Below are positions 9,470 to 21,964 of a stretch of DNA of 32,486 bases, one piece after another. The stretch lies in NCBI GenBank assembly GCA_027576995.1, contig JANBQC010000312.1, forward strand, positions 1 through 32,486, written 5' to 3'. Source of the DNA: Dimargaris cristalligena (taxonomy: Eukaryota; Kickxellomycota; Dimargaritomycetes; Dimargaritales; Dimargaritaceae). Position 1 is the stretch's first letter. Each line of letters opens with the position of its first letter. The position numbers and the translations under genes were made by a program. A model generated the notes under the pieces. The model saw only the letters and a program-made list of their open reading frames with translations. It did not search any database and had not been told where the DNA came from.

Positions 9470-11528
9470 TTAAGCGCTCGTTAAACCTCTAATATTGCTC
9501 AGCCCTTCCTCGGTTGAGGCCCTGAAAGTGTGCTTTTCGAGAAGTAATTGCAAGCCTCTGCTAATTCTCACGAGGATATCATCAGCAATACCAAAGTTTC
9601 GGGCTTCCGAGTTGTTACCCGCTCCGGCGTTGGTTGTAGAAACGCCGGTATCCGCCGTATTACTCAACGGCCCGTGGCTGGAATTAATATTTTCGGTCGA
9701 ACCCATCAAACGTGACATTGTTTCAATGACCACTTCGATTTTTGGCAATAGATTTTCGGAAGGGGTCGATGTAGGCCCGAGGCTATCTTGGTCAGTATGT
9801 TGACTAGAGTCGGTAGACCTCGAAGAGGCAATAGTATTCGCATGTCCAATGACGTTTCTGAGGGACGTGGCCCACGGATGGATAATATTCAGGCGATATA
9901 CTATATGGTCCCAGGCCCGTTTATAGTGAATCTGGGACATGAGAGTGTTTAGGTCGCCAACAATACCATCGAGGATTTGGCTATCATCATCAGGGACCGC
10001 TGTCACTCGGGGGTCGAGTTTACGATTATAGCGAACGCGGATCTCCTTATCGCCCATTACGCCGTGGGGAGACATGGTCACATACCCTTGGAAAGAGAAG
10101 TTCTGGTAACATAGGAATTGCTCATAAGGGCTGAGAATTAATGATTGATCCGAATACTCAGTATTAAATCTCACTAAAGCCAAATCGTAATCAAATGCTA
10201 AGAAACATGGGAGATCACTCTTTCGGAAGGGATTACCAAATTCGGTGAGAAGGTCATCAAAATCTGACACCCCATGTTCCGAGGCCCACATATAAACAGT
10301 CGCTATGAACCGTCGATATTTACTAGTTTGGAGACCTTGGGGCCCGAGGGTATCCAAAGGGGAATGGTCATTGGGATTGAATTCAGGGTAGTCGTCTTCA
10401 TCAGTCATGAAATCGTCATCCTCGTCAGCCATGGATTCGTCGTCATCAGCCATGGAATCGCCATCTTCATCGGAAGGAAATCCGGATTCGTCCATAGAGT
10501 CATCATCGTCAGATGTTACATGGTCAAGCTCTGGAACATCATACTGCTCATCAGAATTAGCGGCTATGTCAGTCGGTGGTCTAGTCGGGGTCGCCTGACG
10601 ATCCTGGGCGATCCAGGAACGGATAATTTCCTTGAGCCCCTCCACATTATCTTCGAGAACGTAATGGGCAGCCAAATGAGCCTTTGCTAAATTGGAGATG
10701 TGACTGAGGGTATGCTGTGCCAAATCCTCGGGCAGGGTAGTCCGGCCTAGGCCAGGGAACTCGCTGGCTACCGTGTAATAGTCGCGCCGAAAGCCAGGGG
10801 CGCCCACACCCATGGGAAGGGCATCCAACATTACAATGGCGCTTGGGCCATCGTCAAGTATCTGGGCGACCAGGGGGAACAGTACATGGAAGGTATTGGC
10901 ATCTATGTCGTCAGTGCGTACCTGGTCAAAATTTTGGGACCACTCCTCAAGTTCGGCGAAGTTGGTACGCAGGGAGCTTAGGGTCGGTTTCAGTCGAGTA
11001 TTTCCAGTGCCAGACGAATTGCCATCCTGCATAGATAAGCTAGTGGTGGTCAAAAAGAACGAGAAGTCGGCCTCCGTTTTCACCTTATCCATTTGGCTTA
11101 CTGTTGCTTGCATATGCTGGTTGTTATTCGGACTGGCCTGGCTGGCGCTCAGTGACTGGCCCTGACCCTATAATTTATCAATTCAAGTATATCGGAAGCG
11201 TAGGGTGGGTTCCGCATATCCAAAATCGTTAATGAATACTGCCCGATACAAAAGATGGGCATTGTCGCTCAAATGCTCAGCAAGGAATATAGGGACATAT
11301 AGGTTGAGAATACTTCAATTACGACTAACGATAGGGTGGCCGAAGGGTAGTGGCACAAACCAGATTAATGTTGCCATGATGACTTACTTGCGAACGACGA
11401 ATGAGTTGTGGACTGGCTTGACTACCCGTCACAATACCCACGGATTCAATACCATGGGGAAGACCAAAGCCGAAGTTAGCGAGGACCATGCCAACTACGG
11501 ATGCAGAGAGGAAATATGACTTCATCAT
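9470..11528 (-). CDS. Predicted secreted acidic protein of unknown function (2 exons)
   Basis: I do not recognise this protein. The model has exon 1 at 11528-11388 and exon 2 at 11167-9470. They join in phase 0 across a 220-bp intron (donor GTAAGT, acceptor ATTATAG), giving about 612 residues. Exon 1 starts MMKSYFLSASVVGMVLANFG, a convincing signal peptide (short basic start, hydrophobic core, small residues near 20). Exon 2 alone is open for 565 codons. Its N-terminal half is mostly helical-looking. A strongly acidic low-complexity segment follows (DDDDSMDESG..., SMADDDESMADEDDDFM, roughly residues 265-310). A folded-looking middle (FLCYQNFSFQGYVTMSPHGV) and a Ser/Thr/Asn-rich region near the C-terminus complete it. 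No Cys-rich, catalytic or repeat motif is apparent. If only exon 2 were used, from ATG 11113, the product would be 547 residues and lack the signal. Codon use resembles the other genes of the window. Confidence 0.7.
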
Positions 11529-14500
11529 GACAACAGAATGGCAATGGTAAAAGAGTCGATTTAACTTATCGTTGGACGGAAAATAAGCGGGCGGTCAATT
11601 GAAATCCTTCGGTAAATATCGGAGGGGGAAAATTGAGGGGGATTGGAAAGCGCGAGGTAAAACGAAAATGTCATATAACCCGCTCTGAATATAGGGCAAC
11701 TGTAAGCGAATGAAAGATGAAGGTTATGGAAAAAGGGCTGAAACCGGTGATGTTTATGTATTATTTGAAACAGCCGGACGAAGACACGCTCACAGGGGAT
11801 TGGTAAGGTCTTTAGAGGCAATAGAAGGCCAACCCATCCGAGCACCAAATGGGGACAGGCATTGTTTATGGTGGTAGTAATAGAACGAAAAATGATATTA
11901 TAAGTGCTGCAGCCTAGCCTCCATACAAATTGTGTTGAACCAAGCTATATGAACTTACAATAGGTCGGTTGAGTAATGGTTAAACTATTACACCGTTTTC
12001 TGTCGAAGCCACCCTTTTGACCAATCCCTATTATTGGGTCTCAGACTGGCACACGTTGCACAACATCATTGTCAAATTCTGTAGGGTCAAAAATTGGCGA
12101 ATAGATAGAAGGGGATGAATAGGGGGAGAGGGGGAACAAGGACGCGGGTGTTGATACAGACAGTCCCCAAGGCAACGGTTACAGTGACCGAGGAACAACG
12201 ACCCGTTGGCCTGTACGTCGGTAGGTCATTGAGTTTTTTTCTTACTTCATCTTATTTCATGGTTAGAGTTTGGTTGGGCTCACATACCATTCATACGATA
12301 TTTTGGTTTTCAAATATAAAGGAAATATAGAGGTAAACTTCACCTTGTATATTATTTCTGGAGCCACGTCTGCAGCATCCCTCTGACCTTACCTATAGCG
12401 CATAAACGTATTCTCAGCATTCCCGGCACGGTTAGAGCTAGATAGAAATCACAATAGGTTTGCGTTACCCATTCATCTAGGGCTAACAAAGGCGCCATTC
12501 CTATTAAGCCAAGCCGGCACACCACCTACTTTTATTTCAAAATAAGGCGTATCAGGCCATTTCGCTAACATTAATTGTTTATATACGGGTAATATTTAGG
12601 GCGGCTGTATACAATTATACGGGATGTGCATGGGAGCTAGACGTGTTCACTTTTATACTATTTATACTTGTCCCACCGAATATGTATTATTAGTTAAACA
12701 GCCGAGTTGGACCCACCCGCCCACATTACATGTCCCTTTCACCGTCAACGAAAATGTACAAATTATCAGTTGGCGTCCGCTTTGGCATAGTCTACATATT
12801 TTTTTTTAGGTGAGAATCTAAAATTAGTTCAGAGTAAATAATCAGAGGAATTTCAATCCTTCCAATATTAGATATTCAATGATTTTGAGAGGCCTATGCG
12901 GGGGATAATGGAGGATGTTGTGCACATTAGGGGTTGGAAAGTACCAATAGAATTAGAGTCCGACCAGGGATTTTGTGATAAAATACCGGTCCATGATGTA
13001 CCAGTTTGAGTAGCGCAAGCAGCCCCAAGCGTCTATACTGAGATGAGGCCGTTAGTGGGGCTCTGCAGGATGGACGTAGTTGATCATATATCGGCCGAGA
13101 TCTAGCTGGCTAAGATATCCCAGTTGGGGGAAGTCTAATCACGAATGAGAGGCGATACTGGGGGCTTCGGAGGTCGGGGGGGGGCGTAATTAATTGGAAT
13201 TGTAAAATGGGATAAATAGCAAGAGTAAGTGTACACCGGGCACAGTATTGGGGCATAAAAAGAATCAATGGTGGCATAACGCCAGCATCGTTTACCCTGC
13301 TGTTTGCCTTTAGGGATGAGTATAGAGGGTTCAAGGCTGGAATTAGGTAACAGGTAGGTATCAACGCCAAACCTTTCACGATCAGTCGAGTGGAGGAAGC
13401 TACAGACCGTTGATAGCCAGTAGAGTTTATTGGTTAGGCGGGATAGTAATAAGTCAGCTAAGGGGTCCCAAATATGAAGCGGATAAAAGGATGAGTATAA
13501 TATCCACCGATTGTATTATGGAACGACAGAGATGCGGCACCAATTGACTGCAACTATCTTGCTATCGGTTCAGTTGATAGTTTAGATAATAGAATCGACA
13601 ATTAATGATTATTTGAATGTCGACAACTAATATGATAATTTTTATGGATATTTCCGCGCCTTTGGGATGTCTACGCCCCGACAGTTATGCTCGCAATTGT
13701 CTTACTGACTGTATGTTATGATGATTTCATGACGTCTGTTTGAAATGTGGAATTCAATAAGGCATAAAGTAAATGATTACTTTGAGACCTTGGTTTGTGG
13801 AGCTCTCTTCGAAACAGATTAAGATGCACCGCGTATGCCTTTCATTTCCTTTTACGATTTATAATCATACTGCCATAATTGATTATTAAAATAAATACGT
13901 TATTCGCAAACCGGCGTATTATACTTTTTGGTAATTGGTTATTTCTATAGTTCAATTGTTGTTGAATCCCACCCATTGCTTACTTTTTCTTTCCCGACAA
14001 CCGGCATGTCCCTGCCGGCCAGGAAACTCGCCATTTGTTACTAGTGTTGTGGCCGGGTCTGCTTAATCTTTAATCGCATATCCCGGCCAAACTATTTTTA
14101 GTTTAGAAAAGATAGAGAATATCACCAAAGGTCAGTCTACATCTTTTCCCACCAATATGGGTCATTTGGTGGCTTAGTCCACTTTCCATTATTCAGTATT
14201 CCTTATTTGATATTCTTAGTTATTATTTCTAGTTGGAGGATTTATTAGTTATAGAAGGCTGGGGCGTATCCCCATCCTTTGTATCTCCAAGCCACCAACA
14301 TTGGTGACCTTGATTATTCTATTTACTATTCTAGTACTATAGTAGCACCAGTAAGTTGCTACATTATATTTCATTTCCTTTAACCCTGTTTTATATAAAT
14401 ACCCGTTGGGTATTCTCTCAATAAAGACAAGCAGTTTTTATACCATTAAGTTTTATTTCGATCCCCGGTCTTGTTCTATCCACGTCTTCATTTGGCCCAA

Positions 14501-15183
14501 GCCCATTCATTGTGCCCTATCCGCCGCGTACTAGAAGGGTCCCTGAGTGATCCCCAGTTGCCTAGTTGTCCCTGTCTGAAGATCAGATAATAATTGTCGC
14601 CACTGAGTGCGCGTTTTCCCATAGTTATTTAGTTTTACCACCAGGCTGCCACTGCTCCAGCCGGTCCTGATAAGGTTATCAGGTTATATTATCTTGTGGT
14701 ATTAATTACGACCATAACACCAGACAAGTCTCGGCTTGAGGTTTTATGTTTAGCAATATATAGAAGTTATAGAAATACCGATTTAAATGGGTCATTATCG
14801 GATCTATGATGCAACATATCATTAAGTCTTTCATTCAACAGCGGGGATAGTAATGTTCACTATGGACAAGCATGAAAATGTACAGGTAGAAGGGTTACCA
14901 TGCCTATGGCGATTTTCCCCGACTTTACGAATGTTGCTGCTACCGGCTATATAAAGGTCCCTACCATTTTTGGCCAGCATCTTTTATCTGCCCGGGTTCA
15001 TAAGAGGGTTGTTCAATGCCAAAAATATGGGATTCAGTGGCGAGCCAGCCATACCATTCCAATTTTAAAGCGGGACTGTCACTTATATTTTTACATATAT
15101 AATAAAATGCATACATATATCTAGGAAGTAATGGCATACATATATTTCCCCGCCCAACAGCCACGAGGGAAACTAAACCGGCT
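11529..15183. other. 3.6-kb gene-poor region
   Basis: I see no gene I can support on either strand. Open frames are under about 95 codons and lack family resemblance or convincing splice structure. A short GC-richer patch at about 12110-12225 looks slightly coding-like. Positions 14045-14528 have some LTR-like features, listed separately. The first few hundred bases upstream of 11528 presumably hold the promoter of the secreted-protein gene, and the last ones the 3' end of MRE11. Confidence 0.45.
14045..14528 (+). repeat. Weak candidate solo LTR
   Basis: A 484-bp stretch beginning TGTTGTGG and bounded by the 6-bp direct repeat TACTAG (14039-14044 and 14529-14534). Inside are a TATA box (TTATATAAATA, 14390-14400) and an AATAAA (14420-14425) about 25 bp apart, as in compact LTRs. 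Against this, the right end does not read CA, and no primer-binding site, polypurine tract or second copy is visible. TACTAG is also a common hexamer here. Confidence 0.2.
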
Positions 15184-18100
15184 TTATTCATCATCCGAGG
15201 ACAGATTGATGGTCTGATGTGACGAGGTACCAGTGGCCGACCGGGGTAGCCGGCGTGTTATTGATACTTGGGGTTGTTTGGTGGGCGGGGGAGCGGGTGT
15301 TTTACGCGTTTTTGGAGCAGTACCGAAATGGACATGAACCCCATCAGCCTCGTGGCTTATCTCTGGCTTGGGGGGATTGAGGCGGGCGGATTTGGCTGGT
15401 GGTGGGTCATCCTCCACTTCATCCAACAAGCCCTTGGAATTTACAGCCGCGGTGGCCTTCGCCGCGGCAGTCCGTCGAGATTGCCGCTGGGGCCGGCCCT
15501 TCGAAGTTGGCTGGCTTTTCGCTACGGAACCACGTTCAGCAAGATCCTCGGAAGGTCTATCGAGCTCCAGTGAAGATTGTATCTTGCTTACTGGTGCTGG
15601 ATTGGAATCGGGGGTAGCTACGGAACCTGAGGGTTCCCGAAAGGACTGAGGGTTAAACGCATAGGTAGCTGCTGTATTGGGGTCCGGCTTTTCCGCCTTT
15701 ACTTCGATGTCACGGTCGGAATGGTCCACGGTAAAAGTGAAATCAAATTTACGGGGTTGGTCAAGCGGGCCGTACTTCATTATTTTCTGGGATCGGATAG
15801 TGTGGAGTTCCTGTTTTAATTGGATGTCATCGACAAAGGCCTCCCGTAGCTTTAAATGGGTCCGACTCTGTCCGATTGATTCCTCTACCATTCTGGGAGG
15901 GGTTATAGTTTGGTGCAAAGGCCGAACATTTATCAAATAGAATCAGTGTATAATTCAATGATAAATCGATGGCCCAATTATGTTACCAATTTTCCTGTCG
16001 AGAGTAAGGCCAGCCACCAACTACTTCGACGGCATCTATCAACCATTGGAATATATAATTAGCGCCATTATCCAACATCAATATCAATCAATCAATAAAA
16101 AAGCAACCAGGAGGTGGAGGTACTACCAGCCCCATCAACTCGCGGTTGGGTACGAGCTACTTACTGGACAATAGCGTGGGGTTCTTCTTTGTCAACGAAC
16201 AATCGAACGGCCTCATTCAATTCACGATCAATAAATACGTCTAGTACTTGGCCTTCAAGAAACTCGTTGATCAAATCCTCTATGCCAACGGAGTCTATAT
16301 CCTCCACAGACGCCGGCTGATCAGCAGCGGTACCGGATTTGAGCGAAGTCCGGGACGGTGGACCGTTTGTCACTTTCCGCCGGTGGTAGTAAATGATATC
16401 TTTGGGATTGGCGACCCGGTCCGTATAGTGCATACCGAACCGCTGGGGATTGAATGAGGTAAATCCGCCACTGTAGTCGACTCTCAGGCGAATCAAAGGT
16501 AGTTGCATGCATCGAAGGCCCTCGGGTAGATCGTTTTGATCAAACCCGTACCCCATCTCGCTCAACCACGTGGTCATGGTTCGCTCGATCATGTCATCGA
16601 CCTAATCAAATAATAGGGGAAATGAGGAGGCCAAAAGCGGAAAGAAAACCCCGTATTTTTTAAAAAATAAGTACCGGGCGGGTAGATTATCAGGCTTCGG
16701 ACTGGTCTATGGCTGATGAGGTTATACGGGCCAGCTATCCCAAAGGGCACCTCATTCCATGCTTAAGATATAAGTTCCCTATTAAATAATAATAAAAAAA
16801 GCAACAAATTCGGTATTCGCTTGATTGAGAGTGTTTACCTTTTTGCGAAGAAAATTCATGGTACCCCTTTCGTCGAGTGGCTCTAGGCCGGGAATATTCC
16901 GGAGTGCCACATCCTCCAGCAAAAACGGCCGCACAAATTTGAGCCGAATTTTCCGCAGCCGGTAATCGCGCTGATGAAGCGAGAGCAGAGCCACGTGTTT
17001 AGTGCGGGACTCGCCATCGCAGAGGGAGGTGGCCACCGAGGAGCCGGGTTGGGTAACGGCAAAGCCGCGGGTTGAGTTGGGCTCGGGGTCGATCCGGCAC
17101 TCGTGTTCGTGTCCCCACATCACCAGGTCAAAGAGGGAGTCGAGGAATTCCTCGGGAATGAAATTAGTAGGTCCGTGGGCGATTCGGTTCTGGTGGAGGA
17201 CCAGGAGATTAAACCAGTCGGCGGGTGTGGTTTCGGGCCGGATCGTATTTACTTTTTTCGACAGGAAGGTGCGGTGAAGGCGCTCATCCCGTATATTGCC
17301 AAGTCCGTAGAGGGCAAGCTTAGTAGAACCCTTCTGTAATAGCAGAGGCTTGATCTCAACGCGGTCGACTTGCTGGGACTTGCCGAAATAGTTGAGCTGG
17401 CCAGTGACTGATAATAGGTCAATAGCCGATAAATTGCCATCCTAGTTTTAAGTTGGCAGATAAGGGACCAAATTCCCGAAAATAACCGGGCTAAGCTACG
17501 TTAAGAAATGGTATTTGTACGTGGAATATGGGCTTTTACCATGCCCAATATGGCTATCACATGTTACTCAGGCCGTTTTACTTTGTAAGTAGTGGACTGG
17601 GACTTACTCCGGTGGGATCATCATGGTTACCGTGGATTGTGAATACTGGAATTCCGACATTTAAATTGGGATCTTGGTAGTTGACCGAGCCGAAACTGGT
17701 AAAACAGGTGATGGTTTGTACATGCGGCAGTCATTAAAGAAACAATTAGTGGGGACATTGGGTGAGAAGTTGGCATTTTGGCCCAACCAATATAACGGAT
17801 ATGTGGGCAAAACAGCCCGGAAACTTGACCTGGACGGCCAGATTGGTAAGTAAGGCTTATTTAACCGCACTGAACTGCCAAAGTACAAAATGGAGGCATT
17901 GCTTCCGTACGTACCTGTTTTCCAATGTGGCAGAAGCGTCGCTGCAGAACCGTACAGCGCTGGGCTGATCCCCCATACAATACTGGCGTAATAGTTTCAT
18001 GGTCGTGAACAATGCCTTCCGCGACGGACGGTTGTCGTGAAATAGGTCACCCCCAAGCAGAATCATATCTACCTAGATACACACACACACGGTGGGGGAG

Positions 18101-18375
18101 GGGGAATTAATAATGTAGCAAGTGGCGAAATACATATTATCATTATTATTTAAAAAACCCTCCCGAATAAGCAAACTGCCAACATAGAATGGGTATACCA
18201 AGCGAGGTCCTTTGGGTCCTAGCCAGGAACTCACCTTCTCGCGCTGGGCGATGGAGAGGATTTCTTCGAAAGCGAGAAACGAATCGTCCTTGCGAACGGG
18301 GTCCTTCTCGAGATAGCCCAGGTGGTTGTCGGTGGCCAGTAGGAGACGGAGAGTGTTCTCGGGTTCCGTGTCCAT
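15184..18375 (-). CDS. MRE11: Double-strand break repair nuclease MRE11 (6 exons)
   Basis: Nuclease subunit of the MRE11-RAD50-NBS1/Xrs2 complex, which resects and tethers DNA ends in the nucleus. Exons (minus strand): 18375-18235, 18072-17915, 17695-17608, 17441-16839, 16601-16165, 15892-15184. The joins are phase-consistent and give about 711 residues, normal for the family. Introns are 162, 219, 166, 237 and 272 bp with GT-AG ends. Phosphoesterase motifs are all present: ATDNHLGY (Asp16, His18), GGDLFHDN (Asp56), HGNHDDPTG (Asn123-Asp125), LVLHQNR, and GHEHEC (His240, His242). The capping/DNA-binding domain follows ([45 protein letters not shown]). The last exon holds a basic, low-complexity tail ending INLSSDDE, in place of the glycine-arginine tail of animals. 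Intron 1 carries a short CA/GT repeat just upstream of its acceptor. LSM7 lies upstream on the same strand. Confidence 0.95.
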
Positions 18376-19334
18376 TTCGACTCCTAAGGTGGGGGGAATG
18401 GGAATAACTGCAAACAGAGTAGTAGTTCAAATAGAGACAATGGTATGACTACAATGTGACGTGGTTTACCGGAACCGAAGTATGTTTAAAGGCTAATAAG
18501 CAATCTAAAATGGGGGGAAAGGCACTGTAATGGAGAATGGCTGGACAAGCGGAAAAGTCCTTGTCGTCCTTGTCCTTGGTGACTTTGACTACGGAGCGAA
18601 TGTGTGTGGAGAAGCTTCATTTATTACATACCCTATCCTTATAATAGGGAACATAATCAAGGTCCGCAGTTGCCACGTGATTTCATCATTAAGTACATTA
18701 ATTTGCAGTAGAACCAGGGTTATGCAGTTGTTCACCTGCTGGCCTTCACCAGAATAACACACGACCTGCCACTACTTTGCTAGACTAGTAATTCTGGCCA
18801 CTACCTATAGTGTATACCTCATATAGTATTGAGGCATTACAGGTATATCCCAATGAACATGCTCTACGCCGTCTGGGCTAGGCTTGTCTAATTTACAGGG
18901 AAATTACAGCTGAAGTCCGCGACCCATTAGGGAAAAGTACACAAACTCCCTACCACTCAGTCCCGAGTGGCTGGGCCAGATTCAACTATTGGTCTAAAGT
19001 ACTGCAACTAATAAGGGATTTATCGGATAAAGGAATTCACTATCTAAAGGCAATTAGTTTCCCCAAGCGGGGATGTTTAAAGTCTCGGGAATGCCTTCTT
19101 GGCTACTGTTGCTATTAGAGACGGGCTAACATGGACAGCAAGTCATTAACAAGGCCAGCTATTAAACAGAGTAGTCAATTGGTGATTACATTTTAATCAA
19201 GTGGGGTAAATAAAAACGCACCAGTCTTTTTTGATGTCTTGGGATTATCCCAGTGGGCGAAAACAAAAACAACTCAGAAATTACACACCACCAAAGCTCA
19301 AATAGTCGAGGAAAATGTCGAACCCTATAGATTA
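18376..19334. promoter_or_regulatory. Spacer containing the MRE11 upstream region and LSM7 3' flank
   Basis: About 960 bp between two minus-strand genes. The longest frame (18530-18757, plus) shows no family resemblance and no splice continuity. Nothing further can be supported. Confidence 0.4.
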
Positions 19335-20112
19335 CTATTGCTCGGCCGCCAGGAAGGGGTTAGCAATCATCGATGACCCGTCGACGGGCGCTATGGTGAT
19401 CACGGCGGGACCACGGCACACCATGAGGCCAATTTGGCGGACCTGGGGTTCGGCGGATTCTTCGCCCTCGGGAGCTGTGGAATTGAAAATGCACAAACAA
19501 AATTGGAATGGATCGAGCATATATAATTTAGGGTAACAGTCTCTGAATTATAGGCATCGGTGTCTATGAGCAATATCAAGGGTGGTTCTGTGGAAGGCAT
19601 TCCACTCGCCCGACACTGTACCCGAATTGCGTTTGGTCAAATATATGAGATTATAGGCGTGAGTGAATAAATATATATGCACTTATACATGACGGTTACC
19701 TTTTATGACTTCCTCGGCTTGATCAAGGACCAGGTTCAGAAGTTGGTCGTATCCCTTAAGTAGACCGGTAACTAAAAAAAGGTGGAATGAGGGGGGGGGG
19801 AGGTTGACGCAAGGTTAGTCAAAAGATACTATAGCTGGTAGTAGACGGCATCATGGTAGGGTATAATAACCTAGCCAATGGAATGGGCTAAAACGAGCTT
19901 GCGATAGGGCTCTTCCTGGTGTGGAATGTAGCATAGACCCCCTGCCTGTATTGGAAAGGGACCATTTAAACAAAGCACGCACCTTCCCGGCCACCCATGA
20001 ATTTCACGGTGATTTTCTTATCGGAGTACTTGGACAGATCCAGAATGGGGTTACGCTTGCCGCGCTTCTCGCCACCGTCGCGTCCGCCTTGACTGTTACC
20101 TCCACCGCGCAT
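19335..20112 (-). CDS. LSM7: U6 snRNA-associated Sm-like protein LSm7 (3 exons)
   Basis: Subunit of the LSm1-7 (cytoplasmic mRNA decapping) and LSm2-8 (nuclear U6 snRNA) rings. Exons: 20112-19983, 19771-19700, 19474-19335. Both junctions are phase 1 (GAA-G|TT-ACC and AAA-G|CT-CCC). Introns are 211 and 225 bp with donors GTGCGT and GTAACC. The 113-residue product starts MRGGGNSQGG, a short basic glycine-rich leader. The Sm1 motif is ILDLSKYSDKKITVKFMGGR, VTGLLKGYDQLLNLVLD, and the Sm2 motif is LMVCRGPAVITIAPVDG. It ends IANPFLAAEQ; the IANPF end is characteristic of LSm7. Length is close to the human and yeast proteins (about 103-115). The start ATG at 20112 is 502 bp from the ATG of the divergent gene at 20615, so the two may share a promoter. 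Confidence 0.95.
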
Positions 20113-20614
20113 AGTTATTACAAGGGAAACTTGGGGAAAAGGACGATAGCTAAAGGGGATGCGTAATAAATAGCAAAGGGCAATTACCAGCTAGAAAAGT
20201 GAAATATAAGTTCGAAGAACGGGAAATGGAAAGTAGGAAAGGCGGGTGTGTAAAAACGACCTACAACAACTAAACTACTCCTTACTTGAGGTGATTGGGG
20301 GGGGGGATAGTAATGGAGGGGAGGAAGGTCTTGTCCAACAACGCCTGGGTTATGGTGAGGTGTGAACTGTATGGCGCTGGCTCTTCTATCACCCTTTCTC
20401 TATTTCTCTTTCCTTCGTACCTGCAGCAGGCCTGGAGCAGCCTGGCTATACCATCTCCGCTATTTCCCCCCCCCATCTTGCCCCAAGGCGCCTTTTTACT
20501 TGAATTGGTCACCTCTTCTACCCTACTTACTCTTCAGCCGCCGATTCCCGAAGAAAGCATTTGCTTCATCCCCCTGCCTCACCCACTACTGTATTTTACC
20601 CCTCCTCTCCCAAC
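20113..20614. promoter_or_regulatory. Shared upstream region of LSM7 and the divergent unknown gene
   Basis: A 502-bp head-to-head spacer. It contains a G9-10 run near 20298 and a long pyrimidine-rich tract on the plus strand (about 20385-20600). The tract resembles the C/T-rich leaders before FGAM synthase and FIS1. No defined factor site is visible. Confidence 0.45.
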
Positions 20615-21367
20615 ATGGCTCCCAACGCGACCTTTTCCACCACTGTACCCGCGGCTTCTCCGTCAGCCAGCTCCAATGCGAACCCCGCCCCCCCATCTGT
20701 GGCGGGAAACCAACGCGCCCCCGTGTCCGCTACCCGGCCTGGCCCCCCGGGCCTTATGCCTCCGACCAATCCCTTCAACAGCGCGGACGCCCTGGCCTAC
20801 CTAAAGGCTGGCTGGGACGCTGAACATATCCGGGCCCAATCCGCCATTGCTGATGCACCAGGTAAATGCTAATCAGAGCCGTAGGTGCTGCACCGATACC
20901 GTAACTGACTGCTAACGACCTGCACTGAGCTATCCGGCCACTGTACTGTATATGCTAACCCTTAGCCGAAATCATTACATGTATTATTTATTTACTTCCG
21001 GCTGCTTATACGACCGATGAACAGGGCCTGAGAAGCCGGTCATATATTCATCAGCGGGCAATCCCTGGGCCGCCCGGAATCAACCCCCCTCTCAAACCAA
21101 CCGTAAGTTCTTAATTTTACTATACATTATTTCCGAATCAACTGTCCGTTGTAATACACCAACTGGTAATTGTGCGGGTCGCCATGCCCATTAGCCATAA
21201 TGAAGATCATTTGAACTAATGTATTGTAAACCCCTATTTATGCTAATTGAATGACCAAACTCTATGCTGATGTGTATATAGATAATTTAATGGCCAACGG
21301 TATGGATTTCTTGGTGGAACTGAAGGCTCAAATAGATAAACAAGCGGCGACTCCAACCTCTTCCTAG
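20615..21367 (+). CDS. Small conserved-looking protein of unknown function (3 exons)
   Basis: I do not recognise the family. Exons: 20615-20861, 21025-21102, 21282-21367. Both junctions are phase 1 (CCA-G|GG-CCT and AAC-C|AT-AAT) with donors GTAAAT and GTAAGT and acceptors ACAG and ATATAG. The model predicts 136 residues. The first 50 are Ala/Pro/Ser-rich and probably disordered. The following part looks constrained: NPFNSADALAYLKAGWDAEH, then EKPVIYSSAGNPWAARNQPP, then NGMDFLVELKAQIDKQ. No signal peptide or membrane segment is present. That three short exons join in frame and end at a clean stop, with an AATAAA about 30 bp later, supports a real gene. The first in-frame upstream ATG (20561) would add 18 residues; I prefer 20615 because its context (CCAACATGGC) is better and the added part lies in the leader tract. 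Confidence 0.72.
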
Positions 21368-21395
21368 AGATTTCCTACCTTCTTATAAACCCCCC

Positions 21396-21401
21396 AATAA
21401 A
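21396..21401 (+). terminator. Polyadenylation signal of the 20615-21367 gene
   Basis: AATAAA 29 bp after the stop codon, the expected position for a 3'-end processing signal. Confidence 0.5.
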
Positions 21402-21964
21402 CCTAACCGCACTGCAATTTAGTAATGATGAATCTTCACCGATTTTGATATGGTGGATTTGACCTGTATACAAGCCATGGGTGTAGCAACGGGAATCAAT
21501 ATACCTTCACTACCAGTAGTAACCTTAAGTAAGTGAGAGCTGACACTGCCAACTTTGCTTAGCCTTACCCATCATGTGTTTCCAGGAAAGTGGTTGGGTT
21601 TCTAGAATGTAGTCACATTATTTAAATATATATTCGTTGAGGCGGGGGTTGAGTTGATGGGGCTCTTTGGCCAATGTGGTGTGTATAGCCTCGGGCCAAG
21701 ACCGCATAGAGTATTTCGGTAATTTGCGCTCGTGACAACCAAAGAAAGGATAGGAGGGAGTGGCGGTGGGACAATTCGGCCAATTCATTTATATATAGTA
21801 TCTCCCACCCCGCCTATTATCTCCTCCACCTTAACATTTACTGTCATTCATACATGCCCCTTTCTCTTTTCCCACCGGTCCTTGAACCCTTCCTACATTC
21901 AACCCCCTTGAGCTTTTCAACCTTATCCATCTATCTTATTCTTCCCTAGTCGAACCCCCCGAAC
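21402..21964 (+). promoter_or_regulatory. Upstream region of FIS1
   Basis: About 560 bp without an ORF. TATATATAG at about 21791-21799 could be a TATA element. The 140 bp before the ATG are pyrimidine-rich like the other leaders here. Confidence 0.4.

Noticed and set aside
12115..12330. GC-richer open stretch in the gene-poor region
   Set aside because: Only about 35 codons look coding-like, two frames are equally plausible, and no exon joins convincingly.
18885..18935. TTACAGCTGAAG...ACCCAT resembling the foldback-repeat core
   Set aside because: Only the central few bases match and no inverted partner lies at the expected distance.
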